Shown here in pieces: positions 45,624 through 54,572 of a stretch of DNA of 64,000 nucleotides (the stretch's first letter is position 1; the number at the start of each line of letters is the position of its first letter). Location of the stretch: NCBI RefSeq assembly GCF_010614805.1, contig NZ_JAAFZC010000001.1, positions 2,520,001 to 2,584,000 on the forward strand, written 5' to 3'. The translations under genes were made by a program, and so were the position numbers. Below the pieces are notes generated by a model, which saw only the letters and a list, made by a program, of their open reading frames with translations, searched no databases and had not been told where the DNA came from. The stretch is from Pseudooceanicola aestuarii. GTDB taxonomy: Bacteria > Pseudomonadota > Alphaproteobacteria > Rhodobacterales > Rhodobacteraceae.

Positions 45624-47426
45624 TCAGACGACGTTGGAGGCGCCTGCGGTGGCTGCACCGGCGTTTTGGCGGAAGTTTTCAAACAATTCACGACCAATGC
45701 CGTGGGAATTGCCCGACAGATCGGGCGTGGCGGGGGCGCGGGCCTCCAGATCGACATCGGTGTGCACGGTCCCGGCAACGGCATCCACACGGACGATATC
45801 GCCGTCGCGCAGCCGCGCGATGGGGCCGCCATCTGCGGCCTCCGGCGTCAGGTGGATGGCGGCGGGCACCTTGCCCGACGCGCCGGACATCCGCCCGTCT
45901 GTCAGCAGCGCGACTTTCAGCCCGCGATCCTGCAACACCGCCAGCGTCGGGGTCAGCCCGTGCAATTCCGGCATCCCGTTGGCGCGCGGTCCCTGGAACC
46001 GGACGACGACGATGGTGTCGGCGGTGAATTCCCCGGCCTTGAACGCTGTCTTCACACTGTCCTGATCGTGAAAGATGCGCACCGGCGCCTCGATCACATG
46101 GCGTTCGGGGGCAACGGCGGAGACCTTCATCATGCATTGGCCCAGATTGCCGCGCATCTGCTTCAACCCGCCGGTGGGCTGGAACGGATCGCTGGCCGGG
46201 CGCAGGATCTTGTCATTGTGGTTCCGGCGCGGCTCTGCCTCCCAGGTGACGCGGCCGTCGTGGACCTTGGGCTCGCGGGTATAGGCGGCCAGCCCTTCGC
46301 CGGTGATGGTCTTTGTGTCGGGATGCAGCAGCCCGTTTTCCAGCAATTCGCCGATCAGGTAGCCCAGCCCGCCGGCGGCGTGGAAATGGTTCACGTCGGC
46401 CAGACCGTTGGGATAGACCTTGGCCATCAGGGGGGTGGCGGCCGAGAGATCCTCGAAATCCTCAAGCGTCAGGGTGATCCCGGCGGCGCGGGCCATGGCG
46501 GGCAGGTGCAGCACCAGATTGGTGGAGCCGCCGGTGGCCATCAGCCCCACGATCCCGTTGACAAAGGCCTTTTCGTCCAGAATTTCGCCCGCCGGGATGA
46601 AGCTGTTGCCAAGCGCGGTGATTTCCAGCGCGCGGGCGGTCCCGGCCTCCGTCAAGGCATCGCGCAACGGCGTGCCGGGATTGACAAAGGAGGCGCCGGG
46701 CAGGTGCAGCCCCATGAATTCCATCAGCATCTGGTTGGAATTCGCCGTGCCGTAGAAGGTGCAGGTGCCCGGTGAATGGTAGGAGGCCATCTCGGCCTCC
46801 ATCAGCGCATCGCGGCCGATCTCTCCGGCGGCGAATTGCTGGCGCACGCGGGCCTTTTCGTCATTGGGCAGGCCCGAGGGCATCGGCCCGGCGGGCAGGA
46901 ACACGGCCGGGATATGGCCAAAGGTCGCCGCCGCCATCACCAGCCCCGGCACGATCTTGTCGCAGACGCCAAGATACAGCGCGGCGTCAAAGCAATTGTG
47001 CGACAGGGCGATCCCGGCGGCCATGGCGATCACGTCGCGCGAAAACAGCGACAGTTCCATCCCCGGTTGACCCTGAGTGACGCCGTCACACATGGCGGGC
47101 ACCCCGCCGGCCACCTGCGCGGTGGCGCCGCGGGCGCGGGCGGCGGCGCGAATCAGGTCGGGGTAATGTTCGAACGGCTGATGCGCCGACAGCATGTCGT
47201 TATAGGCGGTCACGATGCCAAGGTTGGGTGCCCGTCCCTTGGCCAGCGCGTCCTGATCGGCGGGCACCCCGGCATAGGCATGGGCCTGATTGCCGCAACT
47301 CAGATGCGCGCGGACCGGCCCGGCCTCCGCCGCGCGGCGAATCCGGTCGAGATAGGCGGACCGGTCGGGGCGGGACCGGTCGATGATCCGGTGGGTGACG
47401 TGTTCGACGGTGGCATTCAGGCTCAT
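45624..47426 (-). CDS. edd: 6-Phosphogluconate dehydratase
   Basis: A 600-residue cytosolic Fe-S dehydratase of the IlvD/Edd family converting 6-phosphogluconate to KDPG. Cluster and substrate motifs include [59 protein letters not shown] and [22 protein letters not shown]. The C-terminal beta domain has [28 protein letters not shown]. Three cysteines (in SCGN, MCDG, VCDK) are the expected 4Fe-4S ligands. ATG 47426 begins [14 protein letters not shown] LacI-type operator lies 42 bases upstream. With eda it forms the catabolic operon. Confidence 0.96.
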   Translation of the reverse strand: MSLNATVEHVTHRIIDRSRPDRSAYLDRIRRAAEAGPVRAHLSCGNQAHAYAGVPADQDALAKGRAPNLGIVTAYNDMLSAHQPFEHYPDLIRAAARARGATAQVAGGVPAMCDGVTQGQPGMELSLFSRDVIAMAAGIALSHNCFDAALYLGVCDKIVPGLVMAAATFGHIPAVFLPAGPMPSGLPNDEKARVRQQFAAGEIGRDALMEAEMASYHSPGTCTFYGTANSNQMLMEFMGLHLPGASFVNPGTPLRDALTEAGTARALEITALGNSFIPAGEILDEKAFVNGIVGLMATGGSTNLVLHLPAMARAAGITLTLEDFEDLSAATPLMAKVYPNGLADVNHFHAAGGLGYLIGELLENGLLHPDTKTITGEGLAAYTREPKVHDGRVTWEAEPRRNHNDKILRPASDPFQPTGGLKQMRGNLGQCMMKVSAVAPERHVIEAPVRIFHDQDSVKTAFKAGEFTADTIVVVRFQGPRANGMPELHGLTPTLAVLQDRGLKVALLTDGRMSGASGKVPAAIHLTPEAADGGPIARLRDGDIVRVDAVAGTVHTDVDLEARAPATPDLSGNSHGIGRELFENFRQNAGAATAGASNVV

Positions 47427-48000
47427 GACGCGTCTCCTGATGGGATTTGCGCGCAGGATATCATGTTGGTTTAGCGCTAACAACGGGCGTTTGGCGCGAG
47501 CGCCCTCGCCGGGCGTTTGCCAGGCCCGGTCGAAGGGCGCATCGCAGGCGGGCCTGCCAAATGCTGACGTGCAGGGAAACTTCGCGGGGAGGCCGCAGAG
47601 CCGCCCAATTTCGGCCCCGATTCCCCGCCATACCAGACAGGCGAACAACGCAACGGCGCAGAAGCGTCACAGAGCGCAGAAGCGCCAAGGGTAGATAAAT
47701 GTGGAATGACAAACCGGGCCAATGCCCGAGCAGCCGAGAAGTGCCCCCTGCCACCGCGCCGGGCATCGGTCGAACCGACAGGGGCCTTGCCTCCGAAGGT
47801 CACCGCCTGGGTTGAACCGCGCCAGGGGCCGCCGATCCCGATGATCGTGCCGCGTCCCGATGCGCAATGTCTTCCTGTCCTGACCCTTCCCAGACCGAAG
47901 GTCCACGTTACGGACATCCCAGCGGGTCGTGCAGCCGCTTTGTCACTGCCGAGACGTTCCCGACTTCCCCCGACGTGGGGAAGACTATAGGAGGATGGCC
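47427..48000. other. 574-base intergenic region upstream of edd and the RNA methyltransferase
   Basis: No gene recognised. It carries the LacI-type operator at 47468-47483 for edd, a short direct repeat GCGCAGAAGCG (about 47656 and 47675) and, presumably near its right end, the promoter of the methyltransferase gene. Open frames in this region mostly extend from edd or oppose the methyltransferase and lack family resemblance. Confidence 0.5.
47468..47483. promoter_or_regulatory. LacI-family-type operator before edd
   Basis: GGTTTAGCGCTAACAA contains the perfect 10-base dyad TTAGCGCTAA and matches the common LacI-family consensus TGTTAGCGCTAACA at 12 of 14 positions. It lies 42 bases before the edd start, where a repressor would block transcription. 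The regulator gene is not in this window. Confidence 0.7.
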
Positions 48001-49200
48001 ATGCGACCATCCTCCTTTTTTCCGTCCGTCCGGCTGAAACCGAAAACCGATGCAAGACGCATCCGTCACGGCTTTCCCTGGGTTTATGCAAACGAGCTTG
48101 TCACCGACCGGCGCACCAAGGCGCTGGAATCCGGCGCGCTGGCCGTGCTGGAAGATGCCGACCGCCAGCCGCTGAAGCTGGTGACGGTGAACACCGAAAG
48201 CCGCATCATCGCCCGCGTGCTGGACGATCCCGACGCGGCAGAGCCGGACCAGGCCTGGTTCGCCGCCCGCCTGGGCCGGGCGCTGGCCCTGCGCGACCGG
48301 CTGTTCGACGCACCCTATTACCGGCTGATCCATGCCGAGGCCGATGGCCTGCCGGGTGTGATCATCGACCGGTTCGGCGATACGGCGGTGATCCAGCCCA
48401 ATGCCGCCTGGGCCGATGCCCGGCTGGAGGCGCTGTGCGCCGCGCTGGTGCAGGTCACGGGCGTAACCAACGTGCTGAAGAATGCCGGTGGCCGCGCCCG
48501 CGGGCTGGAGGGGCTGGACGATGTCTCCGCCGTGCTGGCGGGCGCGGCGCCGGACGCACCGGTGCCGGTGCCGATGAACGGCGCGACCTACATGGCCGAC
48601 CTGACCGGGGGGCAGAAGACCGGGCTGTTCTATGACCAGCGGCCGAACCACGCCTTTGCCGCGCCGCTGGGACGCGGCGGGCGCGTGCTGGACGTCTTCT
48701 CCCATGTCGGCGGCTTTGCCCTGGCGGCACTGGCACAGGGCGCGACCCGGGCGCTGGCCGTCGACGGATCCGAACCGGCGCTGAGCCTTGCGCAGGCCGG
48801 GGCGCAGGCGGGCGGCATGGCGGATCGCTTTGCCACCCGGCGCGGCGATGCCTTCGCGGTGATGGAGGCCCTGGCCCAGGAGGGGGAGACCTTCGAGCTG
48901 GTGATCTGTGACCCGCCGGCCTTTGCCCCGTCGAAACAGGCGATGGAGGCCGGGCTGCGCGCCTATGAACGCGTCGCGCGCCTGGCCGCGCCGCTGGTGG
49001 CGCAGGGGGGCGCGCTGGTCCTCTGCTCCTGTTCCCACGCGGCGGATCTGGCGAAGTTCCGCGCCGCCTGCATCCGGGGCATCGGCCGCGCCGGTCGGCA
49101 GGGCGCGCTGATTCACACCGGGTTCGCCGGACCGGACCATCCGATGCATCCGCAGCTGGCCGAAAGCGGTTACCTCAAGGCGCTGGCCTTCGCGCTTTGA
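48001..49200 (+). CDS. Class I SAM-dependent RNA methyltransferase (RSP_2647/RlmI-like family)
   Basis: A 399-residue cytosolic enzyme related to the 23S rRNA m5C methyltransferase RlmI. An N-terminal PUA-like domain (SVRLKPKTDARRIRHGFPWVYANEL) is followed by a central RlmI-type domain (YYRLIHAEADGLPGVIIDRFGD) and a Rossmann methyltransferase. The SAM motif is VLDVFSHVGGFALAALAQGATRALAVDGS. The catalytic region holds ELVICDPPAFAPSK and VLCSCSHAADL. GGAGG lies 6 bases before ATG 48001. An ATG at 47995 sits too close to it. Exact RNA target is inferred. The next gene begins in its stop codon. Confidence 0.9.
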   Translation: MRPSSFFPSVRLKPKTDARRIRHGFPWVYANELVTDRRTKALESGALAVLEDADRQPLKLVTVNTESRIIARVLDDPDAAEPDQAWFAARLGRALALRDRLFDAPYYRLIHAEADGLPGVIIDRFGDTAVIQPNAAWADARLEALCAALVQVTGVTNVLKNAGGRARGLEGLDDVSAVLAGAAPDAPVPVPMNGATYMADLTGGQKTGLFYDQRPNHAFAAPLGRGGRVLDVFSHVGGFALAALAQGATRALAVDGSEPALSLAQAGAQAGGMADRFATRRGDAFAVMEALAQEGETFELVICDPPAFAPSKQAMEAGLRAYERVARLAAPLVAQGGALVLCSCSHAADLAKFRAACIRGIGRAGRQGALIHTGFAGPDHPMHPQLAESGYLKALAFAL

Positions 49201-49751
49201 AAGGGTTCCTCGATGCCTGCGTGCTATATCCCACGGTGATGCGGGAGGTGCTGCTGGGCGCGGCGGCGGCGGGGTTGTTCACCCCGCTGTGGTCGCCCCG
49301 CGTGCTGGAGGAATGGGCCCGTGCCACCCGCAAGATCGGTCCGGAGGGAGAAACCATTGCCCGGGCCGAAATCGCCGCCCTGCGCCGCGACTGGCCCAAG
49401 GCCGAGGTGCAGCCGGCAGAGGCGGTCGAGCGCCGTCTCTGGCTGCCCGACCCGGCGGATATCCATGTGCTGGCGGCGGCCATCGCGGGGTCGGCGGATG
49501 TGATCGTGACGGTGAATGCCCGCGATTTCCCGCGCAACACCCTGGCAGAAGAGGGGCTGGCGCGGGTCGACCCGGACGCCTTGCTGACCGGATTTGCCAG
49601 CCATCACCCGGACGCGATACTGCGGGTGGGTCAGGCGGTGCGCGACCGCGCCCGCGCCCTGTCGGGAGAGGATTGGCAGATCCGTGCCCTGATGCGCAAG
49701 GCCCGATTGCCGCGTCTGGGCAAGACGCTCGCCCGGTTGGAAGACGGATAG
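49197..49751 (+). CDS. PIN domain protein (RSP_2648-like family)
   Basis: A 184-residue putative RNase. The PIN fold acidic residues are visible: Asp6 in GFLDACVLYP, Glu near VLEEWARATRK, and Asp in ADVIVTVNARDFP, with a preceding PADIHVLAAAI. The first codon is TTG at 49197, overlapping the methyltransferase stop by 4 bases. No ATG lies before the conserved first aspartate, so TTG is the only reasonable start. The pairing with the methyltransferase is known from Rhodobacter. No antitoxin gene is present, so a VapC toxin is unlikely. Confidence 0.85.
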   Translation: MKGFLDACVLYPTVMREVLLGAAAAGLFTPLWSPRVLEEWARATRKIGPEGETIARAEIAALRRDWPKAEVQPAEAVERRLWLPDPADIHVLAAAIAGSADVIVTVNARDFPRNTLAEEGLARVDPDALLTGFASHHPDAILRVGQAVRDRARALSGEDWQIRALMRKARLPRLGKTLARLEDG

Positions 49752-49790
49752 CCCTGCGGACGCCCGTTCCGGGCGACGCGCTGCGCGCGA

Positions 49791-49810
49791 CGGTATTTGT
49801 CGCCCGAAGG
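49791..49810 (+). repeat. Dispersed intergenic palindrome, copy C
   Basis: CGGTATTTGTCGCCCGAAGG, facing the opposite orientation to the copy that starts at 49836, with 25 bases between. This is the same head-to-head arrangement as at 1255-1466. Confidence 0.65.
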
Positions 49811-49831
49811 GAGGCAGATCGCGCGTTGTCG

Positions 49832-49910
49832 CCCCCCTTCGGGCCGAAATACCGCAGGGGTGAATTGAGCCTACGGCTCAAGCGGGGGCAGCGCCCCCGA
49901 GCTTTCTGCC
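49832..49910 (+). repeat. Composite intergenic repeat, first copy
   Basis: A 79-base unit: CCTTCGGGCCGAAATACCGC, then GGGTGAATTGAGCC...GGCTCAAG, then GGGGGCAGCGCCCCC, then GCTTTCTG. Three successive hairpins are possible. The unit recurs at 51741-51820 at roughly 90 percent identity. It ends just before the stop of the LLM gene, and could serve as its 3' hairpin. Confidence 0.7.
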
Positions 49911-49911
49911 T

Positions 49912-50910
49912 TCAGGCCGCCGTGCCGCCCAGGGCCTGCATCGCTCTGGCCGCGATCTCGAAGGATTCGATCCGTGCATCGATGTCATGCACCTGGCTGG
50001 CCAGGATCAGCTCGTCCGGTTGGTAACGGTCGATCAGCGTCTTCAGCCCCGCCTGGACCTGTTCCGGCGTGCCCATGGCGGTGACGGACAGGGCTTCTTC
50101 CACGGCGGACAGGTAGTGCGGGGGCACGTGGTCCTCGATCCGCTCAACCGGGCGCGGCAGGGGACCGGGCTGCCCGGTGCGCAGCCGGACAAAGGCCTGC
50201 TGGACAGAGCTGCGCAGATAGCGCGCTTTCGCCTCCGTGTCGGCGCCAAAGACGTTGGCGGCCAGCATGAAATAGGGCGCCTCCAGCTGAGCGGAGGGGC
50301 GGAAGGTCTGGCGGTAGACCTCGGCCGCCTGATCCAGGGCGGCGGGTGCGAAATGCGAGGCGAAGGCATAGGGCAGCCCCAGATGCGCCGCCAGCTGCGC
50401 ACCGTACAGCGACGATCCCAGGATCCACAGCGGCACCTGGGTGCCGGTGCCGGGCACGGCGCGGATGCGCTGATCCGGTGTGGCCGGGCCGAGATAGGCC
50501 TGAAGCTCCATCACATCCTGCGGAAAGGTATCGCCGGCAGCCATGTTGCGACGCAGGGCGCGGGCGGTGTCCATGTCGGTGCCCGGCGCGCGGCCCAGCC
50601 CCAGGTCGATCCGGTCGGGGTGCAATTCGGCCAGGGTGCCGAATTGTTCGGCTACCATCAGCGGCGCATGGTTGGGCAGCATGATGCCCCCCGCGCCGAC
50701 GCGGATGCGGCTGGTCGCGGCGGCGACATGGCCGATCACCACCGCCGTGGCCGAGGAGGCGATGCCCGGCATGTTGTGATGTTCGGCCAGCCAGTGACGG
50801 TGGTAGCCCGCCGCCTCGGCCGCGCGGGCCAGCCGGACGGAATGGCGCAGCGCGTCGGCGGTGGTCTGCCCCTCGGGGATGGGGGCGAGGTCGAGAAGAG
50901 AGTAATGCAT
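49912..50910 (-). CDS. LLM-class flavin-dependent oxidoreductase
   Basis: A 332-residue luciferase-like monooxygenase-fold enzyme. Signature parts are [45 protein letters not shown] at the start, [40 protein letters not shown] and [30 protein letters not shown]. This is the MsnO8/YhbW subgroup, which uses FMN. Substrates of this subgroup are unknown. ATG 50910 is the natural start. It is followed upstream on the same strand, 24 bases away, by the M48 protease gene, with which it may be co-transcribed. Confidence 0.92.
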   Translation of the reverse strand: MHYSLLDLAPIPEGQTTADALRHSVRLARAAEAAGYHRHWLAEHHNMPGIASSATAVVIGHVAAATSRIRVGAGGIMLPNHAPLMVAEQFGTLAELHPDRIDLGLGRAPGTDMDTARALRRNMAAGDTFPQDVMELQAYLGPATPDQRIRAVPGTGTQVPLWILGSSLYGAQLAAHLGLPYAFASHFAPAALDQAAEVYRQTFRPSAQLEAPYFMLAANVFGADTEAKARYLRSSVQQAFVRLRTGQPGPLPRPVERIEDHVPPHYLSAVEEALSVTAMGTPEQVQAGLKTLIDRYQPDELILASQVHDIDARIESFEIAARAMQALGGTAA

Positions 50911-50934
50911 GGGGATCCGTTTCGTGATGTCGGT

Positions 50935-51618
50935 TCAGCCCTGCCACCCGTCCGACAGGCGCCGGATCGCGGCGATGCGGTCGTCGGTCTTGGGGTGGGA
51001 CAAAAGCCAGGCGGGGGCGCTGCCGGCGCGGCCGCCCGACAGCGCCTCCAGCTTGCGGAACAGGGTAATCTGCGGCTCCGTACCGATGCCGGCCTTGGTC
51101 AGCAGGGCGGCGGCATAGGCGTCGGCCTCGTATTCATCGCCCCGCGACAATCGCGCGGCCAACAGGCTCATGGCGCCATGGGCGACCAGGTGGCCCAGTC
51201 CGGGCAGGATGCGGTTCAGCACCATGGCGATGGCGGTGCGCAGGGCGTTCTGGCCGGAAAAATCGATCATCCGGCGCCGCGAATGGCCCAGGGCCACATG
51301 CCCCAGCTCATGCGCCACGACAGAGGCAAGTTCTTCGGCGGTGACCTCGCCTTCGGTGAACTTGGTGTAAAAGCCACGGGTCAGGAAGATCCGCCCATCG
51401 GGCGCGGCCAGCCCGTTCACCGGCGCGATCTCGTAGAGATGCACGCGGATGCGCGGCAGGTCCAGGGCGGCGGCCAGCCGCTCCAGCACCGGACGAAAGG
51501 CCGGGTCGGCCAGTTCCGCCGAGTTCTCGTCCAGCTCCTTGCGGGTGCGCCAGGCGGAAAAGCGGTAGGCCACAAGACCATAGAGCAGGGCAAGAAGGAT
51601 CGGCGTGAACTTCAGCAT
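50935..51618 (-). CDS. M48 family metallopeptidase
   Basis: A 227-residue zinc protease. A single N-terminal membrane segment (FTPILLALLYGLVAYRF, residues 4-20) anchors it. The zinc motif is HELGH (His103, Glu104, His107) in VVAHELGHVALGHSRR, with the third ligand Glu in DEYEADAYAAALL. A PAWLLSHPKTDDRIAAI tail is typical of M48. Related enzymes act in membrane or outer-membrane protein quality control. The short size suggests a minimal M48B type. ATG 51618 (MLKFTPILL) gives a clean anchor, and the 10-codon upstream extension does not. Confidence 0.9.
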   Translation of the reverse strand: MLKFTPILLALLYGLVAYRFSAWRTRKELDENSAELADPAFRPVLERLAAALDLPRIRVHLYEIAPVNGLAAPDGRIFLTRGFYTKFTEGEVTAEELASVVAHELGHVALGHSRRRMIDFSGQNALRTAIAMVLNRILPGLGHLVAHGAMSLLAARLSRGDEYEADAYAAALLTKAGIGTEPQITLFRKLEALSGGRAGSAPAWLLSHPKTDDRIAAIRRLSDGWQG

Positions 51619-52015
51619 GCAACGGATATGCGCCCGCCCGCCCGCCACCGCAAGGGGCGCGCCCGCACCGGCCCTGGCATCGGTTGTGCGTCGGAGTGTG
51701 GCAGGATGGGCAAAATCCTCCTGGCCCGGCGTGCCACGCGGCCCCCTTCGGGCCGAAATACCGCGGGGGTGAATTGAGCCGCAGGCTCAAGAGGGGGCAG
51801 CGCCCCCCCTTGCTTTCCTGTGAACCTTGGCGATGCTGCGTTCCTGTCCCGCCCCCCTGGCTTGAGGCCGCGCCTCATCCACGGGCGCCGCACCCGACCG
51901 CAAGGCTGGCCCCTTGCCACACCGGGGGGCAGGTCAGGCAAGCGGGGCGTGGCATCGGCCAGGGCGACGGTGCCGGTGACACCCCGACAGGCGCACCATC
52001 AGAACAGGCGCACCA
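51619..52015. other. 397-base gap holding repeat elements
   Basis: No gene recognised. It holds the second composite intergenic repeat (51741-51820) and, at its right end, a 17-base tandem repeat that runs into the OsmC stop codon (51987-52020). Confidence 0.55.
51741..51820 (+). repeat. Composite intergenic repeat, second copy
   Basis: Matches 49832-49910 in order and content: CCTTCGGGCCGAAATACCGC, GGGTGAATTGAGCC..GGCTCAAG, GGGGGCAGCGCCCCC, GCTTTCCTG. Differences cluster in hairpin loops. It lies 123 bases upstream of the M48 gene start. Confidence 0.7.
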
Positions 52016-52028
52016 TCAGGACAGGCGC
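51987..52028. repeat. 17-base tandem repeat at the osmC stop codon
   Basis: Two complete copies of ACAGGCGCACCATCAG(A/G) at 51987-52003 and 52004-52020 are followed by a partial third, ACAGGCGC, that belongs to the final codons of the OsmC gene. The unit containing the stop codon seems to have been duplicated. Confidence 0.7.
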
Positions 52029-52444
52029 GCCTCCATCGTGATTTCCGCGCCGGTCAGCAGGCGGGAGATCGGGCAATTCGCCTTGGCCGTCTGGGCAGCC
52101 TCTTCAAAGGCGGCGGCATCGGCGCCGGGGATAGTGGCTGTGACGTCCAGATGCACCCGCTTGACCGAAAAGCCGTTGTCATCCTTGTCCATATGGACCG
52201 TGGCGCGGGTGTCGATCGCCGTGGCTTCCAGCGATTTTTCCCCCAGGATCATCGACAGCGCCATGGAAAAGCAGCTGGCATGGGCCGCGCCGATCAGCTC
52301 TTCGGGGTTGGTTCCGGGCTGGTCCTCGAACCGGGTGTTGAAGCCATAGGGCTGGCTGTCCAGCGCCCCGGATTCAGTGGAGACGGTGCCCTTGCCCTCC
52401 TTGAGGGAGCCGGACCAATGGGCGGAGCCGTGTTTCTTGATCAT
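52016..52444 (-). CDS. OsmC family peroxiredoxin-like protein
   Basis: A 142-residue cytosolic thiol peroxidase of the OsmC/Ohr superfamily. The two redox cysteines are Cys58 in GAAHASCFSMALS and Cys124 in KANCPISRLL. The N-terminal part KHGSAHWSGSLKEGKGTVSTESGAL is OsmC rather than Ohr type. It reduces organic hydroperoxides. ATG 52444 has AAAGGACAGAAG upstream. A second OsmC domain occurs fused to a hydrolase at 56842. The stop codon sits within a tandem repeat. Confidence 0.93.
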   Translation of the reverse strand: MIKKHGSAHWSGSLKEGKGTVSTESGALDSQPYGFNTRFEDQPGTNPEELIGAAHASCFSMALSMILGEKSLEATAIDTRATVHMDKDDNGFSVKRVHLDVTATIPGADAAAFEEAAQTAKANCPISRLLTGAEITMEARLS

Positions 52445-52686
52445 CTTCTGTCCTTTCCTTGCGGATCGCATGGACCCGGCCGTGCGGGCCGGAGTGGAGG
52501 GACAGGTAAGCCGCGCGACGAATGGGGCAAGCCGGAGGGGGCAAGCCGGAGGGGGCAAAGCTGCGCAAGGGTTGAAAAGGCAGAGGGCGGACCGGGTGCG
52601 CGCGGCGGGCTGGCGCTGGCAAATGCGGGCGGGCGCGGGGCGACGCGGGTGGGGGGCCGGGCGGGTGCTCCGCCCGGCAAGGAGAC

Positions 52687-53994
52687 TCAGCTGTCGCCGA
52701 AGACCCGTTTGAAGATCGTATCGACATGCTTGGTATGGTAGCCCATGTCGAATTTCTCCTTGATGCCGTCTTTGCCGAGAGCCGCGACCACATCGGCATC
52801 GGCCAGAAGCTGCTCCTGGAAATCGACGCGCTCTTCCCAGACCTTCAGCGCGTTGCGCTGCACCATGGCATAGGCATCCTCGCGGCTGACACCGGCCTGG
52901 GTGAGGGCCAGAAGCACCCGCTGGCTCATCACCAGGCCGGGGAACTTGTTCATGTTCTCCAACATGTTATCGGGGAAGATCAGCATCTTCTCCACCACGC
53001 CGGCCAGCCGGTGCAGGGCAAAGTCCAGCGTCACCGTGGCATCGGGTCCGATCGCGCGCTCCACCGAGGAATGGGAGATGTCCCGCTCGTGCCAGAGGGC
53101 GACATTCTCCATCGCCGGGATCACGGACATGCGCACCAGACGGGCCAGCCCGGTCAGGTTCTCCGTCAGCACCGGGTTCTTCTTGTGCGGCATGGCGGAA
53201 GACCCCTTCTGCCCCATGGAGAAGAATTCCGCGCCCTCCAGAACCTCGGTCCGCTGCATGTGGCGAATTTCCACGGCGATATTCTCGATCGAGGAGGCGA
53301 TGACCCCAAGCGTGGCAAAGAACATCGCGTGCCGGTCCCGCGGGATCACCTGGGTGGAGATCGGTTCCGGCGTCAGGCCCAGCTGCTTGCAGACATGTTC
53401 TTCGACCGCCGGGTCGATATTGGCAAAGGTGCCGACCGCGCCGGAGATGGCGCCGGTGGCGATTTCGTCCCGCGCGGCCAGCAGGCGGGCGCGGCCCCTG
53501 TCCATCTCGGCGTAGAAGCGCGCGAAGGTCAGGCCCATGGTGGTGGGTTCGGCGTGGATGCCATGGCTGCGGCCGACGCGAACGGTGTCCTTGTGCTCCA
53601 TCGCGCGGGTCTTCAGCGCGGCCAGAACGCGGTCCATCCCGGTCAGCAGGATGTCGGCGGCGCGGGTCAGCTGGATGTTGAAACAGGTGTCCAGCACATC
53701 CGAGGAGGTCATGCCCTGATGGACGAACCGGGCCTCCTCGCTGCCGACATGTTCGGCCAGGTGGGTGAGAAAGGCGATCACGTCATGCTTGGTCACCGCT
53801 TCGATCTCGTCGATGCGGGCGACGTCGAATTCCACGTCCTTGGCCTTCCAAACGGCATCGGCGTTTTCGCGGGGGATGACGCCCAGATCGGCCATGGCAT
53901 CGCAGGCGTGGGCCTCGATCTCGTACCAGATGCGGAACTTGGTGGCAGGCTCCCAGATGGCGACCATGTCGGGACGGGAATAACGCGGGATCAT
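52687..53994 (-). CDS. purB: Adenylosuccinate lyase
   Basis: A 435-residue cytosolic enzyme of purine synthesis that splits SAICAR and adenylosuccinate, releasing fumarate. The superfamily blocks are present: MTSSDVLDTCFNIQL, GRSHGIHAEPTTMGLTFARF (with catalytic His), GAVGTFANIDP and the signature MGQKGSSAMPHKKNPVLTENLTGLAR holding the catalytic serine. Length agrees with the PurB of Gram-positive and alphaproteobacterial type. Start ATG 53994 gives MIPRYSRPDMVAIWEP. It stands alone, divergent from the DUF6314-bioY pair (92 bases). Confidence 0.97.
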   Translation of the reverse strand: MIPRYSRPDMVAIWEPATKFRIWYEIEAHACDAMADLGVIPRENADAVWKAKDVEFDVARIDEIEAVTKHDVIAFLTHLAEHVGSEEARFVHQGMTSSDVLDTCFNIQLTRAADILLTGMDRVLAALKTRAMEHKDTVRVGRSHGIHAEPTTMGLTFARFYAEMDRGRARLLAARDEIATGAISGAVGTFANIDPAVEEHVCKQLGLTPEPISTQVIPRDRHAMFFATLGVIASSIENIAVEIRHMQRTEVLEGAEFFSMGQKGSSAMPHKKNPVLTENLTGLARLVRMSVIPAMENVALWHERDISHSSVERAIGPDATVTLDFALHRLAGVVEKMLIFPDNMLENMNKFPGLVMSQRVLLALTQAGVSREDAYAMVQRNALKVWEERVDFQEQLLADADVVAALGKDGIKEKFDMGYHTKHVDTIFKRVFGDS

Positions 53995-54086
53995 CGGCGG
54001 CTCCTTTACTCCGGTTGGGCTGGTCCTTACTGCGGCAGGGCAGGGGCGGCAAGGGCGCGCGCCCCGGTTGCAGGCAGGAGGTATGA

Positions 54087-54572
54087 ATGCCGGGGCTGTG
54101 GGATTTCGCGGGGCTGTGGCGGATCGACCGGATGGTGGAGAATTCCGCCGGGCCGGACGCGCGGTTCGCCGGGCAGGTGCGGTTCACCGCAGGCGACGGC
54201 GGGCTGTGGCAGGCAGAGGACGGCGTGATGCGGATGGCGGGCCAGCAGATGCGCGCCACCCGCCGATATCACTGGCGGGCGCAGGCCGGGCTGATCCGCG
54301 TGGATTTCGCGGACGGGCGGTTTTTCCACGCCTTCGATCCCGCGCAGGATCATCCGACGGCCCATCACGATTGCCCGCCCGACAGCTACGCCGTGACCTA
54401 TGACCTGTCGGCCTGGCCGGAATGGCGGGTCACCTGGCGTGTGCATGGCCCGCGCAAGGCGTATTGCATGAGTTCTCATCTCCTGCCGGTTGCAAGCAAT
54501 GCTTGCCAGGGTGCGACGGCTGGGGCAGAAATCGGGGTCAACAACAGTTCCGAACAGGAGGAGGGACAATGA
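54087..54572 (+). CDS. DUF6314 family protein
   Basis: A 161-residue cytosolic protein. The family pattern is visible: FAGLWRIDRMVEN, FAGQVRFTAGDGGLWQAEDG, FADGRFFHAFDP, HHDCPPDSYAVTYDL and WRVHGPRKAY. It resembles a small beta-barrel binding fold, and no activity is known. The last 35 residues (SSHLLPVASNACQGATAGAEIG...EQEEGQ) go beyond where I would expect the family to end, and they overlie a 15-base palindrome and the bioY ribosome binding site. GCAGGAGG precedes ATG 54087. It overlaps bioY by 4 bases. Confidence 0.78.
   Translation: MPGLWDFAGLWRIDRMVENSAGPDARFAGQVRFTAGDGGLWQAEDGVMRMAGQQMRATRRYHWRAQAGLIRVDFADGRFFHAFDPAQDHPTAHHDCPPDSYAVTYDLSAWPEWRVTWRVHGPRKAYCMSSHLLPVASNACQGATAGAEIGVNNSSEQEEGQ
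54492..54506. promoter_or_regulatory. 15-base palindrome upstream of bioY
   Basis: GCAAGCA-A-TGCTTGC is a perfect 7-1-7 dyad, 62 bases before the bioY start and inside the DUF6314 reading frame. It looks like an operator. It does not match the BioR consensus (TTATCTATAA). Confidence 0.45.

Noticed and set aside
49197..49751. The PIN gene as a VapC-type toxin
   Set aside because: No small antitoxin gene precedes it; it is coupled to an RNA methyltransferase gene instead.
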